Part shown: positions 43,039-51,156 of the stretch, piece by piece
How the letters are laid out: each line of letters begins with the position of its first letter
How positions within the stretch are numbered: the stretch's first letter is position 1
Assembly: GCA_017510335.1 (NCBI GenBank)
Contig: JAFWNM010000041.1
Location: forward strand, 1-64,000
Origin: Paracoccaceae bacterium
Lineage (GTDB): Bacteria; Pseudomonadota; Alphaproteobacteria; Rhodobacterales; Rhodobacteraceae
Reading direction: 5' to 3'
Length of the DNA stretch: 64,000 nucleotides
Translations under genes and position numbers: made by a program
The notes under the pieces: model-generated
Databases searched by the model: none
The model's input: only the letters and a program-made list of their open reading frames with translations
Told to the model about the DNA's origin: nothing

Positions 43039-43857
43039 TCAACCACGCAAGGAGGACCCGCCGTCAATCGTCATTTGTGCGCCTGTCACATAGCTTGATG
43101 CAGGCGATGCCAGAAAAAGCGCCAGCCCCTTGATTTCGTCAGGGTCAGCAATGCGCCCAAGAAGGGACTGCGCCTCAAAAGCCGCGCGATCAGCAGCATT
43201 CTTCAACCGCCCCCCGGCAATGTTTGTGATGAACGGCCCCGGAGAGATGCAGTTGACAAGAATCCCGAATGCCGCCAGTTCCATAGCGACATTTCGAACC
43301 AAATGATCCACACCCGCTTTTGCCGGCATATAGGCTGTTCCGACAAAGGATTCATTCACACGCGCCGCAACCGAGGATGTCACAATAATACGCCCGCCGC
43401 CGGTTGCCTTCATGTGGCGCGCGGCATTACGGATCGTGCTGAAAACAGCCGTAAGATTGACATCCAGAACCCGGTCCCACTGGTCCTCGGGCATAGTGTC
43501 TATTTGTCCCAGCGGGTGGCGTTCGCCCTCCGGGGTCTTGAAACCGGGGCCTGCATCCAGCCCCGCATTCGCAAAAACCACATCAATACGCCCATGTGTC
43601 CGGGCAACCGCGTCGAACGCTTCAGCCAATGCAGGACGGTCACTTACATCCACTGGTATGGACCATACCCGGCCCGACCAGCCTTCTGCCTCGATTTGGG
43701 CAACTGTTTGGCCCAAACCGTCCTGATCGCAATCCAGAATACAGACCTGTGCGCCGCATTCGACCATGATTTCGGCATAGGCCCTGCCGATTCCGGACGC
43801 ACCCCCCGTTACAATTACGGATTTTCCTGCGACATTGAACATTGTTTCCAGCGACAT
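43039..43857 (-). CDS. SDR-family oxidoreductase
   Basis: A 272-residue classical short-chain dehydrogenase with TGGASGIGRAYAE (about 18-30), NAG (about 96-98), catalytic Ser in VTSSVAARVN and Tyr/Lys in YMPAK, and a C-terminal GAQMTIDGGSS. Substrate unknown; in this operon oxidation of a hydroxy-aryl alcohol to the ketone cleaved by the neighbouring cupin dioxygenase is a reasonable idea. AGGG five bases before ATG 43857. It lies 40 bases after the dioxygenase gene. Confidence 0.88.
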   Translation of the reverse strand: MSLETMFNVAGKSVIVTGGASGIGRAYAEIMVECGAQVCILDCDQDGLGQTVAQIEAEGWSGRVWSIPVDVSDRPALAEAFDAVARTHGRIDVVFANAGLDAGPGFKTPEGERHPLGQIDTMPEDQWDRVLDVNLTAVFSTIRNAARHMKATGGGRIIVTSSVAARVNESFVGTAYMPAKAGVDHLVRNVAMELAAFGILVNCISPGPFITNIAGGRLKNAADRAAFEAQSLLGRIADPDEIKGLALFLASPASSYVTGAQMTIDGGSSLRG

Positions 43858-43897
43858 GTTTACCCTTCTCTTCGCCCGCGCGTTCCGACCAGGGCGC

Positions 43898-44413
43898 TCA
43901 TATGAACATGTCGTTGTTGATGGCGATTCCGTTTGCCTCGCAGTAGCTCACATAATGGTCGATGAACCAGAACACATCAGCGGTGAAGTCGTATTGCGCC
44001 TCGTCATCAAAAAACTCGATCGCCCCGTTCAACCAGAACAACGCCTTCATGCCATTGGGGTCATCCGAATACAGCGTGTGGGCCGTGCCCGGCAGTTCGT
44101 AAACGAAATCGCCAGGGCGGGCGACCCAATCATATTCATAGTAGCCCCAAGACCCTTCCAGCGTTACGGCCGAAACAACCCCGCGATGCCTGTGCGTTCC
44201 AATCCGTCCCCCGCCCTTGACCCAAAGAATATTGGCCGCCGAATTGTTGCGGACATCGAATGCAAGATGCTTGATCGCGGCAGCTTCGCCAAATGGCACC
44301 CAAGGGTTTCTGGCATCATCACCTGGGATGAACGCCCCTTCTTTGCCGAAGCGATGGATCATCGCTTCATGAGGTTCTGGCGGCAGTTTGGTAATCAGCT
44401 TTTTCGTGGTCAT
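43898..44413 (-). CDS. Cupin-fold dioxygenase, 2,4'-dihydroxyacetophenone dioxygenase-like
   Basis: A 171-residue single cupin. The metal-site motif GTHRHRGVVSAVTLEG (about 73-88) supplies two His and further ligands, and RPGDFVYELPGTAHTLYSDD (about 99-118) supplies the third His. Length and motifs fit the 2,4'-dihydroxyacetophenone dioxygenase family, which cleaves the C-C bond between carbonyl and hydroxymethyl carbon, giving 4-hydroxybenzoate and formate. A pobA gene that would use 4-hydroxybenzoate lies at 60723-61892. It is the first gene of the operon, with GGAGG before ATG 44413 and a sigma-54-type promoter about 37-52 bases upstream. Confidence 0.8.
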   Translation of the reverse strand: MTTKKLITKLPPEPHEAMIHRFGKEGAFIPGDDARNPWVPFGEAAAIKHLAFDVRNNSAANILWVKGGGRIGTHRHRGVVSAVTLEGSWGYYEYDWVARPGDFVYELPGTAHTLYSDDPNGMKALFWLNGAIEFFDDEAQYDFTADVFWFIDHYVSYCEANGIAINNDMFI

Positions 44414-44449
44414 CTGGTCCTCCCTTGACCTGTCGGGTTGGCTTATCCA

Positions 44450-44465
44450 TCCAACAGGCGTGCCA
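44450..44465 (-). promoter_or_regulatory. Sigma-54 (-24/-12) promoter upstream of the dioxygenase operon
   Basis: The minus strand reads TGGCACGCCTGTTGGA, against the sigma-54 consensus TGGCACGNNNNTTGCW: full -24 element, correct spacing and TTG, with G instead of C in the -12 pair. Transcription would start about 25 bases before the dioxygenase ATG at 44413. The adjacent divergent gene encodes a XylR/DmpR-type regulator. Confidence 0.7.
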
Positions 44466-44495
44466 GAAGTTCCGTCAACCGGAAAAAATTAAGCT

Positions 44496-44510
44496 GCATT
44501 GCGGCAATGC
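44496..44510. promoter_or_regulatory. Perfect palindrome in the divergent regulatory region
   Basis: GCATTGCGGCAATGC is a 15-base perfect palindrome (7-1-7) about 30 bases upstream of the sigma-54 promoter. A half-site GCATTGC recurs at 44607-44613. It is a candidate binding site for the divergent regulator or for another factor. Confidence 0.55.
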
Positions 44511-44530
44511 GTTTGCAGCGGGTAATTGTC

Positions 44531-44567
44531 ATTCATATTCGGGTGTTTGTATGGGTTGCATATGAAT
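44531..44567. promoter_or_regulatory. Inverted repeat, candidate upstream activator site
   Basis: ATTCATAT (44531-44538) and ATATGAAT (44560-44567) are perfect inverted copies with a 21-base spacer, 66-117 bases upstream of the sigma-54 promoter, a typical distance for an enhancer-binding protein. Confidence 0.5.
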
Positions 44568-44662
44568 TATCTGCGCAATCATGTAGTTTTTAGCGCTGAT
44601 TCTGCTGCATTGCCGCGTTATTAAATGATGAAATAAGATTCACCATTTGATAAACCGGTATC

Positions 44663-46243
44663 ATGTATACAGACAAAAGCCAGAATGAACTCCTTACCCG
44701 CGGCGGTCGTCCGACCCTGCGCGATTTGCTGGACCTGCTGGAATTCAACCCGGCTCAGGGCACCATCTCCCTGAAGGGGGAACGCATGCTGCTTACCCGC
44801 GCGAGCTTTTTCGATGATCTGCGCGATCAGCTGATGCGACGCTATAATGAACATGATGCCATGGTCCTGATGCTGCGTCTTGGGTTCCGCAGCGGGCGCG
44901 AGGATGCGGAATTCATCCGGCAGTCCTGGCCAACGCTTGACCCGGGGGATGCGTTCACGGCAGGCACACGGCTGCACATGGTAACCGGGACTGTCAAGGT
45001 CGAGACGATCTCGAATGATTTCGACTTCGAGTCTGACCGCTTTACAGGCGATTTCCTGTGGCATGAATCCGTCGAGGCAAGCAATTACCAACGCCGCCAC
45101 GGGCGCGCGACAAAACCTGTATGCTGGCTGCAAACAGGATATGCATCAGGCTATGCAAGTGTGTTCTTCCGCAGGCTTGTTATCTACAAGGAATTAAGCT
45201 GCTCGGCCACAGGGCACAAAAGTTGCCGTGTCGTTGGCAAAACAGTGGATGGCTGGGGCCCTGATGATCCTTTTGTTCAGTTTTTTCTTAGAGAAGTCAT
45301 TGGTCCGCAGGGCACGCCTTGGGGTATCGGTTCATCCGCAAAACGGAAAACCCAGACACAACCGCATGATGATCTGACATCTCTTGTTCTGTCTCCGGTC
45401 CATGAAAGACTGAAGAAAGTTGCGACGAACAAGTTACCTGCACTTATATGCGGACCTGTGGGGGCCGGCTGCAGGCTTGCGGCACGCTGGCTTTATCACC
45501 AACGCTATCCGGAAAGCACGTTTCAGATAATCCATGCGGAAGCGCCCGACCTGACCGCGCGACTTGCTGCGCTGCGCCAGACACCCGAACAAAGTCAGGC
45601 GCAGTCAAAGGGGATCGTTATTGCAGCCATTGAAACGCTGCCTGTTGACCGGCAATACGCGTTGCTTGACCTGCTGACACTGGAACGTGGGCACGCCCCG
45701 CTGGTTGTTGCGCTGTCTAACAATCCGCCGCATGCCCTGCTTTCAGACATGCGGTTTCTTCCAGAGCTCGCCTATGAATTATCAGTGTTTCCAGTCTGCT
45801 TGCCTGACCTGAATACCCGCAAGGCAGATGTGCCCCGACTGGCGGAAAAACTGCTGGCAATTCAGGGGCCGACACGCCTGAGCGACGATGCCGCAACGCT
45901 ATTGGCCTCGATCCATTTCCGCGCGGGATTGACCGAGTTGCGCTGCCTGCTGTCGCGCGCGGCCTTGCTGGCGGAACAGCCTGAATTGCTTAGCGCTTCG
46001 GATCTACGCCTCGCGTTGAGCGATGCGCCACCTGATACACCAACGCCAGAAGGCGACATGTTCTGGTCAATGTTGCAACCGGCCTTCACGAAAGGTGACG
46101 TGACCTTCGACAGCCTGGGCGCAAGCATCTTGCATGGCGCCCTTCATGCATCGGGCGGAAATGTGGCCGCCGCAGCCCGCTTGCTTGGGGTATCGCGCGC
46201 ACAAATGGCCTACCGGATTCAGGCGTCTAAAGGCACGCAGTAG
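44663..46243 (+). CDS. XylR/DmpR-like regulator with degenerate AAA+ domain
   Basis: A 526-residue protein laid out like aromatic-responsive sigma-54 activators. A XylR-N sensor (about 15-115: RASFFDDLRDQLMRRYNEHD) is followed by a V4R domain (about 135-195: WLQTGYASGYASVFFRRLVI, then CSATGHKSCRVVGK with its cysteines), a central AAA+-sized region (about 240-430) and a Fis-type helix-turn-helix (about 485-523: GNVAAAARLLGVSRAQMAYR). The centre has lost its key motifs: Walker A reads GPVGAGCR with no Lys, GAFTGA is absent and Walker B reads IVIAAIET. It therefore probably cannot hydrolyse ATP or remodel sigma-54 polymerase itself, although a sigma-54 promoter lies in its divergent region. Confidence 0.85.
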   Translation: MYTDKSQNELLTRGGRPTLRDLLDLLEFNPAQGTISLKGERMLLTRASFFDDLRDQLMRRYNEHDAMVLMLRLGFRSGREDAEFIRQSWPTLDPGDAFTAGTRLHMVTGTVKVETISNDFDFESDRFTGDFLWHESVEASNYQRRHGRATKPVCWLQTGYASGYASVFFRRLVIYKELSCSATGHKSCRVVGKTVDGWGPDDPFVQFFLREVIGPQGTPWGIGSSAKRKTQTQPHDDLTSLVLSPVHERLKKVATNKLPALICGPVGAGCRLAARWLYHQRYPESTFQIIHAEAPDLTARLAALRQTPEQSQAQSKGIVIAAIETLPVDRQYALLDLLTLERGHAPLVVALSNNPPHALLSDMRFLPELAYELSVFPVCLPDLNTRKADVPRLAEKLLAIQGPTRLSDDAATLLASIHFRAGLTELRCLLSRAALLAEQPELLSASDLRLALSDAPPDTPTPEGDMFWSMLQPAFTKGDVTFDSLGASILHGALHASGGNVAAAARLLGVSRAQMAYRIQASKGTQ

Positions 46244-46365
46244 CTGTTTTTCGTGACCTGGCAAAAGGTGCCCAGATCAAATGTGCCATGCGCTGCGCAG
46301 CCAATGGCGTTTGCCGGATTCGGGGGCCAAGTCATGCCGAGGGGTGCTTCACATACCTTTGGGGT

Positions 46366-46695
46366 CTACCCGGCCAAATGTTCTGCGGTTGTGTCATACA
46401 CTTCCAAGTCCAGGATTGCGGAGCCTAGGCATTTGCCGTGGGCATCCAAAGCCAGGGATCGGGTCACCCCCCCGCGCAAGGCGCCGCGCATAACGAAATT
46501 CAATGCCCCTAATTGGGGCAACTCGTAGCGCAGCACCTCGCCAGTAACCAAACCTTTGAAATGCTCGTTGACACGGTCTGCGGTCACTTCGCGGGCAATC
46601 AGTGCAAAATCATTCTGATCAAATGCGATGACAGAAATATTGGACGTATCGCCTTTATCACCAGTGCGGGAATGGGCAATTTCACGCAAGCGCAT
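46366..46695 (-). CDS. Small AtuA-associated protein (AtuA C-terminal-domain type)
   Basis: A 109-residue protein with LREIAHSRTGDKGDTSNISV at the start and ALNFVMRGALRGGVTRSLAL in the middle, as in the small proteins paired with AtuA/DUF1446 (in Pseudomonas AtuA this is a C-terminal domain). It starts one base after the stop of the DUF1446 gene, so the two form one unit. Function within acyclic terpene or related acid degradation is not established; a partner subunit of the AtuA-like protein is likely. Confidence 0.85.
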   Translation of the reverse strand: MRLREIAHSRTGDKGDTSNISVIAFDQNDFALIAREVTADRVNEHFKGLVTGEVLRYELPQLGALNFVMRGALRGGVTRSLALDAHGKCLGSAILDLEVYDTTAEHLAG

Positions 46696-46696
46696 G

Positions 46697-48037
46697 TCAA
46701 GTCTCCTGAATGTGAATGCCCGGGCTTACCCGGTTTTCCGGCACAAGTGTCGACACAATGCCGACAATTTCCCGCGTGGATTTCGCAGCACCCCCGCCGC
46801 CAGCCGGTCCGTTAAGATACAGCGATTCCACTTCATTTCCGACACGCGCGGCATCTTCGCGGCGATCTGTCCGACCGACAAAGCGCACACGCACCTCTCT
46901 GGGGGCAGAGCAATTCCCCGAAAGTCGTGCACCAAGGATGGAATCCACACCAATCAGTTCGCCACGGGTTTCAGCGCAGGGGACACCCGTGATTTTCAGA
47001 CGCTCTGCCACGATTTCGATGGCCAGACGCCCCCGCTCCATCGCGCCCGGTCCCGCATAGGAAATCTGCCCTTCGCCGATATAGGAATCGATATATCCCA
47101 CCGACACCTTCAGAAGCCCGGTTTTTGCACAGCCATCCCCCCCTGTGACACGGACCTTATCCGGACCTGTTTCTTCAATCCTGACGCCGGAAAAATCCGC
47201 GATCACATCGGGCTGGATGTATCGGCGCGGATCATGGATTTCATACAAAAGCTGTTCTTTTACAGTGGCCGGGGTAACCGCCCCCCCTGTCCCGGGCAGT
47301 TTGGTCACTGTCACATTTCCGTCCTCGTCAACCTCTCCTATCGGGAAACCAAGGCGCGCCAGATCGGGAATGTCCTTATAGCCGGGGTCTGCGAAATAGC
47401 CGCCTGTGATCTGGCCAGCGCATTCCAAAAGATGGCCAACAACCGTGCCACGCCCAAGGCGGCCCCAGTCGTCCATAGCCCACCCGAACGCGTGCACAAG
47501 CGGACCGAGGAAAAGAGCAGGATCTGCGGCACGGCCGGTAATTACGATATGGGCGCCACGATCGAGGGCCAGCGCAATCGGGCCAGCGCCAAGATAGGCA
47601 TTTGCCGAAATCAGCTTGCTGCCAAGCGCGGACACTGGCTGTCCCGTCTCATCAATCCGGTAATTCCCTGATTTGACTTCTGCCAGCACATCATCCCCGC
47701 TTACGGCCGCGACACGCATACCGTGAAGGCCAAGTTCACGCAGCACTGCGCGCACGGCGTCGGCCGCGGCAAAAGGGTTGGCCGCGCCCATATTGGTGAC
47801 AATCCGCACCCCCCGTGCATGGCAGGCGGGCAAAACCGCGCGCATCCGTGCAACCAGCATGGGGTCGTAACCGGCATTTGGATCACGCAGTAGCGCCTGT
47901 TGGGCAAGTGCAATTGTGCGTTCGGCAAGACATTCGAAAACAAGAAAGTCCAGATCGCCTTTTTCTGCCAGGTCAACAGCCGGTTCAATCCGGTCCCCGG
48001 AAAAACCAGCGCCCGTACCAATTCGGACAGTTTTCAT
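46697..48037 (-). CDS. AtuA/DUF1446-family protein
   Basis: A 446-residue DUF1446 protein: VRIGTGAGFSGDRIEPAVDL at the N-terminus, GYDPMLVARMRAVLPACHAR and ITGRAADPALFLGPLVHAFG in the middle. AtuA of Pseudomonas belongs to the citronellol/geraniol pathway, but most DUF1446 proteins occur next to TRAP or Bug-type uptake systems for unknown organic acids. Here it follows a TAXI-TRAP system and precedes its small partner, all on the minus strand, under a divergent LysR regulator. ATG 48037 was chosen; upstream codons lie within the permease gene. Confidence 0.87.
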   Translation of the reverse strand: MKTVRIGTGAGFSGDRIEPAVDLAEKGDLDFLVFECLAERTIALAQQALLRDPNAGYDPMLVARMRAVLPACHARGVRIVTNMGAANPFAAADAVRAVLRELGLHGMRVAAVSGDDVLAEVKSGNYRIDETGQPVSALGSKLISANAYLGAGPIALALDRGAHIVITGRAADPALFLGPLVHAFGWAMDDWGRLGRGTVVGHLLECAGQITGGYFADPGYKDIPDLARLGFPIGEVDEDGNVTVTKLPGTGGAVTPATVKEQLLYEIHDPRRYIQPDVIADFSGVRIEETGPDKVRVTGGDGCAKTGLLKVSVGYIDSYIGEGQISYAGPGAMERGRLAIEIVAERLKITGVPCAETRGELIGVDSILGARLSGNCSAPREVRVRFVGRTDRREDAARVGNEVESLYLNGPAGGGGAAKSTREIVGIVSTLVPENRVSPGIHIQET

Positions 48038-48041
48038 AATA

Positions 48042-49919
48042 TTAACCTTCCTGCGCACTGGTGATCTGACGTTTTCTAAGGTGAACATGGCGCTGCCAGA
48101 AGCCGAAAGCGAGCACCCCAAGCGCCAGGGGCGGGCCAATCCAATGCGGCACAATCGCAAGCGTCACCGCCATTAGATAGACCAGCGCATCAGCGAACCG
48201 ATTTCCGAAAAGCGGCTGGCCACTCAGCAAACCGGGGATCGCAATAACAAGCACAAGGCCGGACATGGCGGCTTCTGCAATGGCCAAGGCTCCGCCCTGG
48301 CCGGTCATGCCCGGATATAGCAAGATCATAAAGGGCACGATATAAACGACCGCCGCAAGGCGCACCGCCTCGATGGCGGCTGGCAGCCAGTTTGTCCCGG
48401 CAATGCCTGCACCCACAAAAACAGCTACACAAACAGGTGGCGTGATGACGGACAGTGTTGCGAAATAGAACACGAACATATGCGCCGCCAACGGGTCCAC
48501 ACCCACCGCTGTCATGGCAGGCGCAAGAACTGCTGCGACCAGAACATAGGCCGCGGTTGTCGGCAGACCCATCCCCATAATCAGGCACACACCCGCCACA
48601 ATCAGCGCCACAAAGAAGGTGCGATCCCCCGCAAGGCTGACGATCATGGAACTTAGTGTAACACCAATGCCCGTCAGGTTGATCATGGATACAAGGATCT
48701 GGGCACCCGCCAGCAGCACACCGATGATAACCAGCCCGCGCCCCGCATCCCCGAACCCGTCAAGAACACGCGCTGCCATGTCACGCCATGGCATTTGCCC
48801 CGCCCGCGTTAAAACAAAGGCAATCAACAGCCCCATGATGCCCCAGAACGCCGCTGTAGCGATGGACCTTCCAAGGAAAATGCCGGTGAACAGAAGGCCA
48901 AGCGCGGCAATGATCGGCAGCACGCGTCTGGGCGCAACGATCTCGCGCCAGGCAGGCAGTTCATTTTCGGGCACGATCTGCAGACCGCGGCGAATAGCAG
49001 TAATATGAACGGTTACAAAAACAGATACATAGAACAGTGTCGCTGGCAGAATTGCAGCAACCATCACCGTAACATAGCTTACGCCAAGAATTTCGGCCAT
49101 CACGAACGCAGCGGCCCCCATGATGGGCGGCGCGATCTGCCCCCCGGTAGAGGCCACAGCCTCTACTGCCGCAGAAAAGGGCTTAGGGTAGCCCAGTCGT
49201 TTCATCATCGGAATCGTGAAATTCCCGGTCGTGGCGACATTCGCAACCGCACTGCCACTAACCATACCGAACAACCCCGATGAGATTGTGGCGATCTTTG
49301 CCGCGCCACCGGGGCTTTTGCCCCCCAGGCGCATGGCAAGATCCATGAAGGCCTGTCCTCCGCCGGTGTGCAACAGCAGCGCCCCGAACAGAACAAACGC
49401 GGCGATGACAGTTGACGCGATACCAACCAACATGCCCCAAACCCCGAGATCGCCTAGAAAGATGGTTTCGGTCACGAAATCCGCGTCAAAACCCCGATGC
49501 CCCAGCGCGCCGGGCAAGTGATGACCCAGCAACGCATAAGCAAGTCCAGTCAGCACAAGGATTGGAAAGATCAGCCCGACAGCGCGCCGGCCAATTTCCA
49601 GCAAGGTCACCACCAGACCAAGGGTAAGGATTTTGTCGGTCACAGTGGCCCATGGCAAGGATGTCATTATTGCATCATAGTTCACGACAATATAGCCGCA
49701 GGCAGCAATCGTGATGCAGGCAAGCGTCAGGTCGACAACAAGCCCGATTGGCCGCCAGGATTTGCCCGCGCCCAGCGGGTAAATCGTCAAACCAAGCGCG
49801 ACAACAAGCCCGATAAACAAAGCGCGCTGGATCAGGCTTTCGAATGGTCCGGTGGCGGCAGTATAAAAAACGAAAAAGCCAATGGTCAGGGCAAGGCCCT
49901 TGGAGAGCGCTTCACGCAT
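48042..49919 (-). CDS. TRAP transporter fused permease (TAXI type)
   Basis: A 625-residue membrane protein with about 16 hydrophobic segments. The signatures AVEAVASTGGQIAPPIMGAA, SGLFGMVSGSAVANVATTGN and LIMGMGLPTTAAYVLVAAVL match the fused DctQM permease of TAXI-type TRAP systems. The SD-like AAGGGAT favours ATG 49919 over 49934. It is encoded 34 bases after its TAXI protein and 4 bases before the AtuA-like gene, so cargo and catabolic enzyme probably match. It is a paralogue of the permease at 21217-23043. Confidence 0.93.
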   Translation of the reverse strand: MREALSKGLALTIGFFVFYTAATGPFESLIQRALFIGLVVALGLTIYPLGAGKSWRPIGLVVDLTLACITIAACGYIVVNYDAIMTSLPWATVTDKILTLGLVVTLLEIGRRAVGLIFPILVLTGLAYALLGHHLPGALGHRGFDADFVTETIFLGDLGVWGMLVGIASTVIAAFVLFGALLLHTGGGQAFMDLAMRLGGKSPGGAAKIATISSGLFGMVSGSAVANVATTGNFTIPMMKRLGYPKPFSAAVEAVASTGGQIAPPIMGAAAFVMAEILGVSYVTVMVAAILPATLFYVSVFVTVHITAIRRGLQIVPENELPAWREIVAPRRVLPIIAALGLLFTGIFLGRSIATAAFWGIMGLLIAFVLTRAGQMPWRDMAARVLDGFGDAGRGLVIIGVLLAGAQILVSMINLTGIGVTLSSMIVSLAGDRTFFVALIVAGVCLIMGMGLPTTAAYVLVAAVLAPAMTAVGVDPLAAHMFVFYFATLSVITPPVCVAVFVGAGIAGTNWLPAAIEAVRLAAVVYIVPFMILLYPGMTGQGGALAIAEAAMSGLVLVIAIPGLLSGQPLFGNRFADALVYLMAVTLAIVPHWIGPPLALGVLAFGFWQRHVHLRKRQITSAQEG

Positions 49920-49953
49920 GACTATCCCTTCCATGGTCCTTGCCCGGCATTGT

Positions 49954-50925
49954 TTAATTCGCTGACGCTGGCATCAAATGCACGGGAACATCTATACCCT
50001 GCTCGCTAAACCAGCGATATGCACCCGGGTGCAACGGGATTGTTCCATATGTCATGGTCAGATCAGCAAGATTCGCGCCGCGCAATTCTGCCATTGCATT
50101 GGCTTGTGCGGTTTCATCTTCCATGATCGTGCGGACAATCTGATACGCGGTTTCCTCGCTCAGGTCGGGACTGGCCGCGACGCCCACCCCGAAACTCCAT
50201 GTTGTATAGGCAGGCATGCCATCATCCGGGCTTGCCGGGATATCGACAACAGAAATGTCCGGCATTTCGGTGCGCAGGATCTGCTGTTGTTCTTCGGTCA
50301 GGCTAAGCACTGTGATCGGGGTGAATGTCGCGATATCAAGTGTTGAAGCGTCAAGCCGTGTGCCCGCGCCGGATTTCACATAGCCAATCACGCGATTGTC
50401 CTTGATCATATCCACCACATCCGTGGTGGACCCACGCACATGCGCTGGCGCAATTCCAAGCGCTTCAAAAACCGCCTCGGATGTCTGCTCGGTTGCCGAA
50501 CCGCGTATTCCGGGATTGAATCGCGTTCCTTTCAGGTCTGCCATGCTGGAAACCCCCGCATCCTGGCGCACAACCACATTTTGCGGCGCAGCAGTGTAGA
50601 CCCACAGCAACTGGGTTTCGACAGGTTGCCCGTCAAACTCGTTCGTACCTGCAAGCGCGTGATGCGCAACATTGGTGGTGACAAGGCCCAGATCAACCTG
50701 ACCGCGCTGAATGCGGCGCAAGTTGTCAAGGGTGGCGCCAGTTTCAACAACCGATGTTTCCACATCTGTGACGCGCTCGTTCACAAGCTGGGCGACGGCA
50801 ACAAAATAGCCATAATGGCTGGATGATGCCGAAGTGGACCCTATCAAGAGCCTTTCGGACGCGTGTGTCGGCAAGGTCAAAGCGAAGACGGCGGCACCGC
50901 CAAGAAGAATATTGCGAATGGACAT
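49954..50925 (-). CDS. TAXI-family TRAP transporter substrate-binding protein
   Basis: A 323-residue periplasmic protein with a signal peptide (LLGGAAVFALTLPTHA, cleavage near residue 22). RLLIGSTSASSSHYGYFVAV, QRGQVDLGLVTTNVAHHAL and FNPGIRGSATEQTSEAVFEA are typical TAXI motifs. AGGAG lies six bases upstream of ATG 50925. It is the first gene of the TAXI-TRAP-AtuA operon, divergent from a LysR gene 231 bases away. The ligand is unknown, perhaps a branched or terpenoid acid given the AtuA neighbour. Confidence 0.92.
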   Translation of the reverse strand: MSIRNILLGGAAVFALTLPTHASERLLIGSTSASSSHYGYFVAVAQLVNERVTDVETSVVETGATLDNLRRIQRGQVDLGLVTTNVAHHALAGTNEFDGQPVETQLLWVYTAAPQNVVVRQDAGVSSMADLKGTRFNPGIRGSATEQTSEAVFEALGIAPAHVRGSTTDVVDMIKDNRVIGYVKSGAGTRLDASTLDIATFTPITVLSLTEEQQQILRTEMPDISVVDIPASPDDGMPAYTTWSFGVGVAASPDLSEETAYQIVRTIMEDETAQANAMAELRGANLADLTMTYGTIPLHPGAYRWFSEQGIDVPVHLMPASAN

Positions 50926-51156
50926 GAAGCACTCCTGGGTTGCTGTCATAGAAATATATTCATGCTGCGCGACTGCGCTGCACCACGGGAATTTCGGCGT
51001 TGGGAATTCAGGGTCCGTCTGCAATCAGGTTCAAGGGAAATGCGACTACGGGGCCTCCCTCCCCGGTTTATCGCCTGCCTCCTCCCAAAGGCCGTGGCAC
51101 AGATCATGCAGATTTTGAACTGGTGATAGAAGTGAAAGTATATCATTATTCAGTGC

